A DNA stretch of 64,000 nt, taken from NCBI RefSeq assembly GCF_001457035.1, contig NZ_KQ758617.1, positions 1,054,001 through 1,118,000 of the forward strand, written 5' to 3'. Positions within the stretch are counted from its first letter, which is position 1, and every line of letters begins with the position of its first letter. The DNA comes from Fictibacillus enclensis. Its GTDB lineage: Bacteria > Bacillota > Bacilli > Bacillales > Fictibacillaceae. Below, one piece after another: positions 14,201-25,338 of the stretch. The translations under genes were made by a program, and so were the position numbers. The notes under the pieces are model-generated. The model was not told the DNA's origin, made no database searches, and was given only the letters and a program-made list of their open reading frames with translations.

Positions 14201-14460
14201 ACAGTCGTTCATAAGATTGGCAGCAAGGAACGAAACCTCCTGGATGTCATCCGCCAGGGAGAAGCACAATTTGTGGTAAACACATTAACAAAAGGAAAAG
14301 TACCGGCGCGCGACGGTTTCCGCATCCGAAGGGAATCCTCTGAAAACGGAGTTGTTTGCCTGACAAGTCTTGACACAGCTGAAGCACTGCTTGGGGTGCT
14401 GGAGTCTCTTACCTTTACAGCGAGACAAATGCCGGCTTTTGAAAAGGATCGTGTTCTTGT

Positions 14461-14464
<4 letters not shown>
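11261..14464 (+). CDS. pyrAB: Carbamoyl-phosphate synthase, large chain, pyrimidine specific
   Basis: 1067 residues, a duplicated ATP-grasp enzyme making carbamoyl phosphate from bicarbonate, ammonia and two ATP. The two halves begin with [20 protein letters not shown] (residue ~13) and [19 protein letters not shown] (~553), each followed by an ATP-grasp domain with RPA/SYVLGG loops. The C-terminal ~130 residues form an MGS-type allosteric domain, where uridine nucleotides and PRPP act in the family. It starts within the end of pyrAA and ends with an ATGA overlap to pyrK. Confidence 0.98.
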
Positions 14465-16895
<2,431 letters not shown>

Positions 16896-16915
<20 letters not shown>

Positions 16916-17525
16916 AGACTTGCTTTCCATCAAAGCGGTCACACTTTCTGTCGAAGAGCCGTATACCTGGTCGTCAGGACTTCGGTCTCCCATTTATTGC
17001 GATAACCGTTTAACCTTGTCTCACCCGGAAGTCCGCAATCATATTGCAGAAGGACTGGAAAACCTCGTACTTGAACACTTTCCACAGGCGGAAATGATTT
17101 CTGGAACGGCAACCGCTGGCATTCCGCATGCGGCATTGCTTGCAGACAGGCTGAATCTTCCGATGAGCTATGTAAGAAGCAGTGCAAAATCCCATGGTAA
17201 AGGCAAACAAATTGAAGGAAAAGCGGAGCCGGGAATGAATGTGGTAGTTGTGGAAGATTTGATTTCAACGGGTGGAAGCGTCATTACGGCGGTAAACGCG
17301 TTAAGAGAAGCAGGCTGCAACGTCCTCGGAGTGGTCGCCGTGTTCTCCTATGAACTTTCAAAAGGCGCCGCCAATCTGAAAGAGCATGAAATAAGGGTGC
17401 AAACTCTAACCGATTTTAGTACATTAATAGAAACGGCCTCACAAGAAGGCTATATTACAAAGGATAACCTATCGCACTTGCTGCAGTGGAAAGAAGATCC
17501 GGAAAACTGGCTGCAGAAGGCGTAA
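16896..17525 (+). CDS. pyrE: Orotate phosphoribosyltransferase
   Basis: 209 residues, type I phosphoribosyltransferase joining orotate and PRPP to give OMP. The PRPP loop [18 protein letters not shown] is near residue 110-127, and [16 protein letters not shown] and [14 protein letters not shown] are the other substrate motifs. It is the last canonical pyr gene. The start overlaps the pyrF 3' end. In B. subtilis the operon ends here; here a methyltransferase gene follows after 26 bases with no terminator between. Confidence 0.97.
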
Positions 17526-17551
17526 CGGTAAAATGGAAGGAGCGCTTCTGA

Positions 17552-18208
17552 TTGAGAAAAATGAATGGGGAAGAATTTGATGAACTGGTCTCTTTTTTTG
17601 ACAGTATGGCCAGAACGGAGTGGCTTTCAGGGGTTCACGATACACTTAAAGAAAAAACAGGTTCCTGGGAGAGCAAAAACGTGCTAGATGTGGGCTGCGG
17701 GACGGGAAGACTGCTGCTCCGGGGAGCAGATGAAGCCGCAAAGCTGACGGGAATCGACCTTTCCTCCGAAATGGTAAAAGCCAGTATTCAGAATTTCTTT
17801 TTTCACAATCGAAGCGAAAAGAGCGAATTTGTGGTGGGGGATGCCTGTGATCTGCCCTTTGATGATGCATCCTTCGATTTAACGCTATCGACGTGTGTCA
17901 TGTTTTTGCTTCCTGAACCTGAACTGGGAATCAAAGAAATGATTCGTGTTCTGAAGTCCGGTGGGACGATCGGGATGCTGAATCCGTCAGAAAAGATGAA
18001 CCAAAAAGAAGCGTTCCAGTATTGCAAAGACCACCAGATCTGCGGGTTTGAACAAACGGCCATGCTGAAATGGGCCAATGTATCAACAAGAAGGCACCGT
18101 TACTCCTCCCGTGAGCTCACTGCTCTCCTGGAGAAGAATGGCCTTTCTGATGTGGAGCATCATGAAGTGCTGGCCGGTCTGGCTATCGTCACCATCGCAA
18201 AAAAATAG
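17552..18208 (+). CDS. Class I SAM-dependent methyltransferase, substrate unknown
   Basis: 218 residues. Motif I for S-adenosylmethionine is clear (VLDVGCGTGRLLL near residues 45-57), followed by LTGIDLSSEMVKAS (motif post-I) and FVVGDACDLPFDDASFDL (motifs II-III). This is the Methyltransf_11/UbiE-like fold. The start is TTG at 17552, nine bases after GGAAGGAG; an ATG at 17561 is the alternative. It lies 26 bases after pyrE and before a strong terminator, so it is probably co-transcribed with the pyr operon and subject to PyrR control. Nothing in the sequence identifies the substrate. Confidence 0.85.
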   Translation: MRKMNGEEFDELVSFFDSMARTEWLSGVHDTLKEKTGSWESKNVLDVGCGTGRLLLRGADEAAKLTGIDLSSEMVKASIQNFFFHNRSEKSEFVVGDACDLPFDDASFDLTLSTCVMFLLPEPELGIKEMIRVLKSGGTIGMLNPSEKMNQKEAFQYCKDHQICGFEQTAMLKWANVSTRRHRYSSRELTALLEKNGLSDVEHHEVLAGLAIVTIAKK

Positions 18209-18238
18209 CCGGGAGCTTATGCTCCCGGCTATTTTTTT
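18200..18238. terminator. Bidirectional terminator between the methyltransferase gene and rqcH
   Basis: A perfect hairpin, ATAGCCGGGAGC - TTAT - GCTCCCGGCTAT, with A run before and T run after, so it works in both directions. It overlaps the end of the methyltransferase gene and the stop codon of rqcH on the other strand. Confidence 0.92.
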
Positions 18239-19932
18239 AATTTCATGAGTTGATCCTGATCCGGTGTCACATATAACGTTTGCTGCTGATCATAAATGAC
18301 AAAGCCCGGCTTGGCACCTGACGGCTTTTTCACATGCCGTATGAGCGTGTAATCAACTGGGACAGAACCGGAATGTTTGGCTTTGCTGAAATAAGCAGCG
18401 AGTCCGGCAGCTTCAAGAAGAGTCGTCTCACTTACATCCTCAGCCTTTATGACCACATGGGATCCTGGAATATCCTTCGTGTGGAGCCATGTTTCATTCT
18501 GGCGGGAGGCTTTAAATGTCAAATAATCATTTTGCTTATTATTCTTGCCAACAAGAATGGTTGTTCCATCCGAGGATTGATAAGTTTCAAGGACTGGCTT
18601 GTCGTTTTTTTTGGATTTTTGAACTTTTCTTCTTCTAACATATCCCTGTTCCTCAAGTTCCTCACGAATGCCGGCCACGTCCCTTACGGAGGCTGATTCC
18701 ATTTGCTGGATCAGACTTTCAAAATAGGCCAGCTCATCATACGTCTTCTCCAACTGCTCCTCAATATAAGCTACAGAGCTTTTGAGTTTGTTATATTTTT
18801 TAAAATACTGTTGAGCATTTTCCGACGGGCCTTTTTGCGGATCCAGCGGAATGGTAATCATCGGCTGATCTTCTTCGTAATAGTTTGCGACTTCAATCTC
18901 CTTTTGGCCTTTTTTTACCATATAAAGATGGGCGGTCAACAGTTCACCCAGAACCTTGAACCTGTCCGCTTTCTCGGTATCCGCAAGCGATGCGTTGAGC
19001 TTCTTCACCTTTTTGCCGAGCTTGTTATATTCGTTGTGCAGAAGCTTTTCAAGATCGGCAGCCTGTTGTTTCACTCTGTCCCGCTCTGCTTTGCCATAAT
19101 AAAAACGGTCGAGCAGCTCTCCTGTGGATGAAAACTCCTTTTTCTCGCCATCCAGATGGGTAAGGGCCACCACGGAAAAATACTCTTTTCCCAGTGATAC
19201 AACCATTTGCGGGTAGTAGTTGTGGTGATTCACTTCCTCCATCATCTTGATAAAGGCATCGGAAAGAGCTTCTTTTGTTGATAATCCCGCACGGTGAATG
19301 ATTTCCTTGCCAAGAAGGGGGGACAGTCCGCTGTACAGCTGGACGATCTGCCGGTCAATTTTGCCTTCGTTCCACTGGATTTTCCGGGTGAAACCCTCGG
19401 ATGTTTCCGTGAGAGGAGAATGTTTTTCCTGTGGGGGCGGGGCAATATATTTCTGCCCGGGCAGCAGAGTGCGGTACCGGTTCAGAGAAGGCGGTATATG
19501 CTTGATGCAGTCCGAAATCGATCCTGTTTTGTCATCTACAAGAATGATGTTGCTGTGCCTGCCCATGATTTCGATAATGAGCGTTTTATAGGCGATATCA
19601 CCAATTTCGTCCCTGTTTTTTACTTTAATATGAATAATCCGTTCCAGATCCACCTGTTCGATCGATTCGATTACTGATCCTTCCATATGCTTTCTAAGCA
19701 GCATGCAGAACATAGGAGGGATGGCGGGATTGTCATAGGATTGTTCCGTCAATTGAACCCTGCTGAAGGAGGGATTGGCGGAGACCAGCAGCTTATGATT
19801 TCTTCCGCCGGCTCTTACGGTAAACAGCAAATCGGTTTTATCAGGCTGATAGATTTTTGTGATTTTACCGGATTGAAGTTTATTCTTGATTTCGTGGGAA
19901 ACTGCGCGTGTTGCAATTCCGTCAAAACTCAT
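18229..19932 (-). CDS. rqcH: RqcH (NFACT family) ribosome quality-control protein
   Basis: 567 residues on the minus strand, the only large gene in this orientation here. The NFACT-N domain starts MSFDGIATRAVSHEIK; a long coiled coil (about 285-435) follows, and an NFACT-R domain with GRNNKQND-like VGKNNKQNDYLTFK and WLHTKDIPGSHVV lies near the C-terminus. RqcH binds stalled 50S subunits and recruits tRNA-Ala to add C-terminal alanine tails that mark the nascent chain for degradation; older annotations call it a fibronectin-binding protein. The start at 19932 is set by GAGGTGAG just upstream and by family alignment. Confidence 0.95.
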   Translation of the reverse strand: MSFDGIATRAVSHEIKNKLQSGKITKIYQPDKTDLLFTVRAGGRNHKLLVSANPSFSRVQLTEQSYDNPAIPPMFCMLLRKHMEGSVIESIEQVDLERIIHIKVKNRDEIGDIAYKTLIIEIMGRHSNIILVDDKTGSISDCIKHIPPSLNRYRTLLPGQKYIAPPPQEKHSPLTETSEGFTRKIQWNEGKIDRQIVQLYSGLSPLLGKEIIHRAGLSTKEALSDAFIKMMEEVNHHNYYPQMVVSLGKEYFSVVALTHLDGEKKEFSSTGELLDRFYYGKAERDRVKQQAADLEKLLHNEYNKLGKKVKKLNASLADTEKADRFKVLGELLTAHLYMVKKGQKEIEVANYYEEDQPMITIPLDPQKGPSENAQQYFKKYNKLKSSVAYIEEQLEKTYDELAYFESLIQQMESASVRDVAGIREELEEQGYVRRRKVQKSKKNDKPVLETYQSSDGTTILVGKNNKQNDYLTFKASRQNETWLHTKDIPGSHVVIKAEDVSETTLLEAAGLAAYFSKAKHSGSVPVDYTLIRHVKKPSGAKPGFVIYDQQQTLYVTPDQDQLMKLKK

Positions 19933-20027
19933 AATCTCACCTCTGTTTCTCTCCATAATAGTATAGCATTATTGCGGACATGCCTGCATATAAATGGCTA
20001 TATACGTTACAAGGCAGAGGTGGAGAA

Positions 20028-22694
20028 ATGAATTGGTATGAACTTTCGAAGGAAGAGGTTGAACGGTTGACCGGGAGCAATCTGGAAACCGGGCTGAGCG
20101 AAAAGGATAGTCAGAGGAAGCTCAAGACGGCAGGCTATAACCAGTTGCAGGAAGGGAAAAAGCCGTCCGCACTTCTCGTTTTCTTTGCTCAGTTTAAAGA
20201 TTTTATGGTTCTTGTGCTGCTGGCAGCCACGCTCCTTTCAGGATTGCTTGGGGAGTATTTGGATGCCATCGCGATTATCCTCATTGTTATCATGAACGGG
20301 ATTTTGGGATTCATTCAGGAACGGAAGGCGGAAAAGTCGCTCAGTGCTCTTCGGGAATTATCGGCACCTTCCGCCATGGTTATGAGGAACGGCAGTTGGA
20401 GCCCAATTTCGGCGAAAGAACTGGTGCCTGGAGATCTCGTGAGATTGTCAGCGGGAGACAGGGTGGGTGCGGACATCCGGATGATTTCAGCCAAAGGATT
20501 ATATATTGAGGAATCGGCGCTGACAGGTGAGTCTATTCCAGTTCAAAAAAAACCGGAAGCCATCCAGGGCACCGGTCTCGCGCTTGGCGACCAAAGCAAT
20601 ATGGCTTTTATGGGCACCATGGCTACACGCGGCAGCGGGACAGGCATTGTGATTGCAACAGGCATGAACACGGAAATGGGGAAAATTGCCCATTTGATTC
20701 AAAATGCAGATGCGCTTGCCACCCCTTTGCAATTGAAGCTCGAGCAGCTTGGAAAAGTTTTGATCGGACTTGCCCTGCTTCTGACAGTTCTGGTTGTCTT
20801 GACCGGTGTTTACAGAGGACATGATTTATACAGCATGGTGCTTGCAGGAGTATCACTGGCCGTTGCCGCTATTCCCGAAGGCTTGCCAGCCATCGTCACG
20901 ATTGCGCTTGCCCTTGGCGTACAGAAAATGATCAAGCGGAGAGCCATTGTCCGCAAGCTTCCATCCGTGGAAACATTGGGCTGCGCAACGGTAATCTGCT
21001 CGGATAAGACCGGTACACTTACACAAAACAAGATGACAGTTACTCATTTGTGGAGTGAGGGTATAACATGGAACGTAACAGGAAGCGGCTATGATACAGA
21101 AGGAGATTTTTTAAGAAACGGACAAAAAACAAAAGTGGATCAGCATGATGGGCTGCTTCAGCTGCTTTCATACGGGGTCATCTGCAACAACGCGGAGCTA
21201 CAGGACAGCGGGAGAATCATGGGTGACCCAACAGAAGCTGCTTTACTGATCAGTGCGGCCAAGGCCGGATTGGCCAAAGAAACGATGCTCGATGCACTTG
21301 AAATAATAGACGAAGTTCCCTTTGATTCCACAAGAAAAATGATGAGTGTAATTGTGAGGAATACTAACGGGGAAACGTTTTTAATCGCTAAAGGAGCACC
21401 TGATGTATTGCTCGAGAAAAGTGACTATGTGCTTTGGGATGGCCGGCGCCAGCTACTGAAACAAAATCATACCGAACAGGTTAAAGAAGCGATCATGGGC
21501 CTTGGCAGCCAGGCGCTCCGGACCATCGCGGTTGCTTATAAACCGATCCTGGGCAAGGACGGCCCCGTGTCCGGTTCATCCTATGAAAATCATCTGACAT
21601 TTGTCGGGCTGCAAGGAATGATTGACCCGCCGAGAGAGGAAGTGAAAGAGAGCATTGAACGGTGCCATGAGGCGGGTATCAAGACGGTCATGATTACAGG
21701 AGATCACGCGGTGACGGCGAGTGCCATTGCAAGACAGCTTAACATTCTTCCCTCCGGAGGAAAAGTCGTTGACGGTGCGGCACTGTCGCTCATGACTGAG
21801 GATGATCTCGTCCGGGAAGCAGAAAACATTTATGTTTACGCCCGCGTTTCTCCGGAACACAAGCTCAAAATCGTGAAAGCACTCCAAAAAAGAGGGCACA
21901 TTGTGGCAATGACCGGCGATGGAGTCAATGATGCACCTGCGATTAAATCTGCCAATATCGGCATCGCGATGGGAATCACCGGAACGGACGTCGCCAAAGA
22001 AGCATCCTCTCTTGTATTGAGCGATGACAATTTTGCAACGATCCGTGCAGCGATCGAAGAAGGCAGAAACATCTATGAAAATATCAGGAAGTTCATCCGC
22101 TACCTCCTGGCTTCCAATGTCGGAGAAATTCTTGTGATGCTGTTTGCCATGATACTTTCCATGCCAATGCCGCTCGTTCCCATTCAGATTCTTTGGGTCA
22201 ATCTCGTGACAGACGGCTTGCCTGCGATGGCACTCGGCATTGATCCGGCGGAGGATAATGTCATGAAGCGGGCGCCAAGAAAACCAAACGAAGGGGTTTT
22301 TTCAAGGGGCTTGGGCTGGAAGATTATTTCCCGTGGGTTCATGATTGGCGCAGTCACCATACTGGCATTTTGGACGGCGTTGAACGAGCATCCGGATCAG
22401 CTTATGAAAGCCCAGACCGTGGCTTTTTGTACGCTCGTTATGGCCCAGCTCATTCATGTGTTTGACTGCCGAAGCGAGCGGTCGGTGCTTCACCGGAATC
22501 CGTTTGGCAACATGGCCCTTGTGCTGGCTGTGCTGTCCTCTGTCGCCCTTCTTCTTGTCGTCATGTATATCGGGCCGCTGCAGGGGATTTTTCACACGGT
22601 ACCATTGTCGTTCCGTGATTGGCTTCTTGTCATGGGAATGGCGGCCATACCCACTTTTGCCCTTACAGGGTTTCAAGCTTTCAAAAAACTGTAG
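20028..22694 (+). CDS. yloB: Calcium-transporting P-type ATPase (YloB type)
   Basis: 888 residues, a SERCA-like P-type IIA cation pump in the membrane. An N-terminal cation-ATPase domain is followed by TGES (about 166-169) in the actuator domain, the phosphorylated Asp326 in DKTGTLT, MITGDH and GDGVNDAP in the P domain, and about ten membrane segments. Ca2+-site motifs PEGLP in helix 4 and [13 protein letters not shown] in helix 6 support calcium as substrate. The ATG at 20028 is chosen because GAGGTGGAG lies just upstream. It is divergent from rqcH, with about 95 bases between the two starts. Confidence 0.93.
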   Translation: MNWYELSKEEVERLTGSNLETGLSEKDSQRKLKTAGYNQLQEGKKPSALLVFFAQFKDFMVLVLLAATLLSGLLGEYLDAIAIILIVIMNGILGFIQERKAEKSLSALRELSAPSAMVMRNGSWSPISAKELVPGDLVRLSAGDRVGADIRMISAKGLYIEESALTGESIPVQKKPEAIQGTGLALGDQSNMAFMGTMATRGSGTGIVIATGMNTEMGKIAHLIQNADALATPLQLKLEQLGKVLIGLALLLTVLVVLTGVYRGHDLYSMVLAGVSLAVAAIPEGLPAIVTIALALGVQKMIKRRAIVRKLPSVETLGCATVICSDKTGTLTQNKMTVTHLWSEGITWNVTGSGYDTEGDFLRNGQKTKVDQHDGLLQLLSYGVICNNAELQDSGRIMGDPTEAALLISAAKAGLAKETMLDALEIIDEVPFDSTRKMMSVIVRNTNGETFLIAKGAPDVLLEKSDYVLWDGRRQLLKQNHTEQVKEAIMGLGSQALRTIAVAYKPILGKDGPVSGSSYENHLTFVGLQGMIDPPREEVKESIERCHEAGIKTVMITGDHAVTASAIARQLNILPSGGKVVDGAALSLMTEDDLVREAENIYVYARVSPEHKLKIVKALQKRGHIVAMTGDGVNDAPAIKSANIGIAMGITGTDVAKEASSLVLSDDNFATIRAAIEEGRNIYENIRKFIRYLLASNVGEILVMLFAMILSMPMPLVPIQILWVNLVTDGLPAMALGIDPAEDNVMKRAPRKPNEGVFSRGLGWKIISRGFMIGAVTILAFWTALNEHPDQLMKAQTVAFCTLVMAQLIHVFDCRSERSVLHRNPFGNMALVLAVLSSVALLLVVMYIGPLQGIFHTVPLSFRDWLLVMGMAAIPTFALTGFQAFKKL

Positions 22695-22705
22695 GCAAAG
22701 AGCTG

Positions 22706-22747
22706 AAAGTGATAAGAACAGTAAACCTGTTTTTATCACTTTTTTTG
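22706..22747 (+). terminator. Terminator after the Ca2+ ATPase gene
   Basis: AAAGTGATAA pairs with TTATCACTTT, with an inner AACAG/CTGTT pair, followed by a T run. The remaining ~175 bases to remA are AT rich and hold no gene; the yloC gene found here in B. subtilis is absent. Confidence 0.85.
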
Positions 22748-22923
22748 GTTCTGGCTTGTGTACAAAGCTAAAATTGTTTAGAATAACGAAGGAATATGCT
22801 AAAATGATATAAATGTGCTGGGTACGGACATATCCATACATGTAATTAATTTGTACATAAATGATTATGATCTTGCTCGTTCTGGCTAGAATAGAACTAC
22901 CAACGTTAGGAGCGGTTATATAC

Positions 22924-23181
22924 ATGAAGTTAATAAATATTGGTTATGGAAACATTGTTGCAGCACACCGAATCATATCCGTTGTCAGTCCGGAATCAGC
23001 ACCGATCAAGCGCCTTATTACGATGGCGAGGGACGGAAACATGCTTATTGACGCCACTTACGGCAGGCGGACGAGAGCAGTTATCATTACCGACAGTGAT
23101 CACGTTGTCCTTTCTGCTGTCCAGCCTGAAACAGTGGCACAGCGGCTGCTCTCAATTGAAGAGGGAACGGAAGAAAATTAG
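22924..23181 (+). CDS. remA: RemA biofilm-matrix regulator
   Basis: 85 residues starting [17 protein letters not shown], with the conserved [16 protein letters not shown] and [15 protein letters not shown] blocks. In B. subtilis RemA is a DNA-binding activator of matrix (eps, tapA) and osmoprotection genes, forming ring oligomers. The ATG at 22924 follows TAGGAGCGG; an in-frame ATG 63 bases upstream has no ribosome binding site and adds residues not found in the family. gmk follows after 12 bases, the same pairing as in B. subtilis. Confidence 0.95.
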   Translation: MKLINIGYGNIVAAHRIISVVSPESAPIKRLITMARDGNMLIDATYGRRTRAVIITDSDHVVLSAVQPETVAQRLLSIEEGTEEN

Positions 23182-23193
23182 GTGGAGGTAAGT

Positions 23194-23808
23194 ATGGATA
23201 CAGAACGGGGCATTTTGTTTGTGCTCTCAGGACCTTCCGGTGTCGGCAAGGGAACTGTTTGCAAAGCATTGCGTGCGCAAAAACTGGATATCCAATATTC
23301 GGTTTCAGCGACTACCCGCACTCCGCGCGCCGGAGAAGTTCACGGGGTAGATTATTTTTTCAAAACTAAAGAAGAATTTCAACACATGATTGAAAATAAT
23401 GAGCTTCTTGAGTGGGCAGAATATGTTGGCAATTTTTACGGTACACCAATCGAGTATGTGAATCAGACACTTGATGAGGGCCGGGATGTTATTTTGGAAA
23501 TTGAAGTCCAGGGGGCACTGCAGGTGAGAAAGACGTTCCCTGAGGGTGTATTTATCTTCCTGACACCGCCAAGCCTTGAAGAATTGCGAAGCCGCATTGT
23601 GGGCAGGGGCACAGAAACCGAGGACCTAATTAACAACCGGATGACCGTTGCAAGGGAAGAAATCGAAATGATGCAGCACTACGATTATTCGGTAGTCAAT
23701 GATGAAATCAGCAGTGCCTGCAGCAGGATCCGGTCCATCATTACGTCAGAACACTGTAAAGTGGACCGGGTCACGAACCGCTATAAAAAATTACTGGGAG
23801 ATGAATAA
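23194..23808 (+). CDS. gmk: Guanylate kinase
   Basis: 204 residues; phosphorylates GMP and dGMP to the diphosphates. The P-loop GPSGVGKGT is at about residues 12-20; [19 protein letters not shown] and the GMP-binding region follow. The ATG at 23194 is preferred over an in-frame GTG at 23182 because GGTGGAGG (23181-23188) would then be inside the coding region. It sits between remA and rpoZ, two bases before the latter. Confidence 0.97.
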   Translation: MDTERGILFVLSGPSGVGKGTVCKALRAQKLDIQYSVSATTRTPRAGEVHGVDYFFKTKEEFQHMIENNELLEWAEYVGNFYGTPIEYVNQTLDEGRDVILEIEVQGALQVRKTFPEGVFIFLTPPSLEELRSRIVGRGTETEDLINNRMTVAREEIEMMQHYDYSVVNDEISSACSRIRSIITSEHCKVDRVTNRYKKLLGDE

Positions 23809-23810
23809 CT

Positions 23811-24014
23811 ATGCTTTATCCTTCAATTGATGCCCTCATGGACAAAATCGATTCAAAATACTCACTGGTCACTCTTTCTTCGAAACGGGCAAGAGAGATC
23901 CAAAGAAGCAATAACGGAATTGTTGAAAAGCCGGTTTCCCATAAATATGTTGGAAAAGCGCTTGAAGAAATTTACGCTGGTTATCTAACGTCCAAAAAGA
24001 CTGACTCGGAATGA
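23811..24014 (+). CDS. rpoZ: RNA polymerase omega subunit
   Basis: 67 residues, with the conserved [30 protein letters not shown] start and the helix containing [15 protein letters not shown]. Omega helps assemble RNA polymerase by holding the beta-prime subunit, and in many bacteria contributes to (p)ppGpp response. It is two bases after gmk and is closed by a terminator. Confidence 0.95.
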   Translation: MLYPSIDALMDKIDSKYSLVTLSSKRAREIQRSNNGIVEKPVSHKYVGKALEEIYAGYLTSKKTDSE

Positions 24015-24018
24015 GAAC

Positions 24019-24054
24019 AATAACAACCTATGAGAATAGGTTGTTATTTTTTTC
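24019..24054 (+). terminator. Terminator after rpoZ
   Basis: AATAACAACCTA and TAGGTTGTTATT form a 12-bp stem with a six-base loop, followed by a T run. Confidence 0.92.
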
Positions 24055-24059
24055 AGTTT

Positions 24060-24089
24060 TTGCAGAATAACAAATAGATTGATTATAAA
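24060..24089 (+). promoter_or_regulatory. Candidate promoter of the coaBC-priA operon
   Basis: TTGCAG at 24060-24065, 18 bases, then TATAAA at 24084-24089, between the rpoZ terminator and coaBC. The fit is moderate. Confidence 0.42.
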
Positions 24090-24123
24090 TATATTATGTA
24101 AACAAAGACGGGAGGAACAAACC

Positions 24124-25338
24124 TTGACTCCATCTCAAAAAAATGTACTCCTTTGTGTGACAGGCGGAATTGCGGCTTATAAGGCAGCGACAATTGCGAG
24201 CCAACTGTTTCAAAAAGGGTTTCATGTCAAAGTGGTTATGTCAGATTCCGCTCAAAAATTTATTACCCCGCTGACCCTGCAGACCTTGTCCAGAAATGTA
24301 GTATACACCGACACGTTTGAAGAACGCGATCCACATGTAGTTGCCCATATTGACCTTGCTGACTGGGCAGATCTTGTTGTGGTGGCACCTGCAACGGCCA
24401 ACTTCATTGGCAAGCTGGCCAATGGCATTGCGGATGATATGATCACAACGACATTATTGGCTGCACAGGCACCCATAATGATTGCCCCGGCCATGAATGT
24501 GCATATGTATCAGCATCCGGCTGTATTGCAAAACATGCAAAAGCTTGCAGACTTTGGCTATCGATTTGTGGAGCCGGGGGAGGGCTTGCTTGCCTGCGGG
24601 TATGTCGGGAAAGGAAGGCTTGCCGAACCCGAAGAAATCATCGCCTGTATAGAGGAACATTTTTCGGGGGCGGAACCCGTTGCAGATTTGCCTCTTCAGG
24701 GGAGAAATGTGCTGGTAACCGCAGGCCCGACAAGGGAACAGGTCGACCCTGTGCGTTATTTTACCAATTATTCTTCGGGAAAGATGGGGTATGCCATTGC
24801 AGAAGCGGCAGCCAGAATGGGTGCGTCCGTAACGCTGGTCAGCGGTCCGACAGCTCTGGAAAAACCGGCAGGTGTACATGTTATCGAAGTCATATCCACC
24901 GAGGATATGTATCAGGCGGTTATGAAGGAATATCCTGAGCAGGATCTTGTCATTAAGTCGGCAGCAGTCGCCGACTATACCCCGCGTATTAAATATGATG
25001 AAAAAATGAAGAAAAACAAGGAAAACTGGTCGGTGGAAATGGAAAAAACAACAGATATTCTTTCCGTGCTCGGCCAGAAAAAGGAGCGGCAAATTCTTGT
25101 AGGGTTCGCTGCGGAAACCGGCAATTTGGAGAAGTACGCACTTGATAAGCTGAAGCGTAAAAATCTCGATATGATTGTCGCCAATAACGTGGCACAGGAA
25201 GACGCAGGGTTTAGTGTGGACACCAACCGAGTCATTATTTATAAGAAGGATGGGTCATCGATTGAATATCCGCTGCAGTCGAAAGAAAAAGTTGCCGAGG
25301 AAGTGCTTCTTCAGGCGATGGAATTGATGGCTTTATGA
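24124..25338 (+). CDS. coaBC: Bifunctional phosphopantothenoylcysteine decarboxylase / phosphopantothenate-cysteine ligase
   Basis: 404 residues, two steps of coenzyme A synthesis. The N-terminal CoaC flavoprotein domain has GGIAAYK, a catalytic His in HVVAHIDLADWADL, the PAMNVHMY motif and the substrate-clamp CGYVGKGRLAEP. The C-terminal CoaB domain has GPTREQVDPVRYFTNYSSGKMG and the KKNK loop. The start is TTG at 24124, eight bases after GGGAGG; no ATG fits. The 3' end overlaps priA by ATGA. Confidence 0.95.
   Translation: MTPSQKNVLLCVTGGIAAYKAATIASQLFQKGFHVKVVMSDSAQKFITPLTLQTLSRNVVYTDTFEERDPHVVAHIDLADWADLVVVAPATANFIGKLANGIADDMITTTLLAAQAPIMIAPAMNVHMYQHPAVLQNMQKLADFGYRFVEPGEGLLACGYVGKGRLAEPEEIIACIEEHFSGAEPVADLPLQGRNVLVTAGPTREQVDPVRYFTNYSSGKMGYAIAEAAARMGASVTLVSGPTALEKPAGVHVIEVISTEDMYQAVMKEYPEQDLVIKSAAVADYTPRIKYDEKMKKNKENWSVEMEKTTDILSVLGQKKERQILVGFAAETGNLEKYALDKLKRKNLDMIVANNVAQEDAGFSVDTNRVIIYKKDGSSIEYPLQSKEKVAEEVLLQAMELMAL

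Noticed and set aside
17552-18208. Recent horizontal transfer of the methyltransferase gene
   Set aside because: Base composition and codon use look like those of its neighbours, and no mobile element or repeat flanks it.
22861-22923. N-terminal extension of RemA
   Set aside because: The upstream ATG lacks a ribosome binding site and adds 21 residues absent from the family.
22748-22923. Promoter of remA-gmk-rpoZ
   Set aside because: Several AT-rich -10-like boxes are present, but none has a -35 at proper spacing, so no site was assigned.
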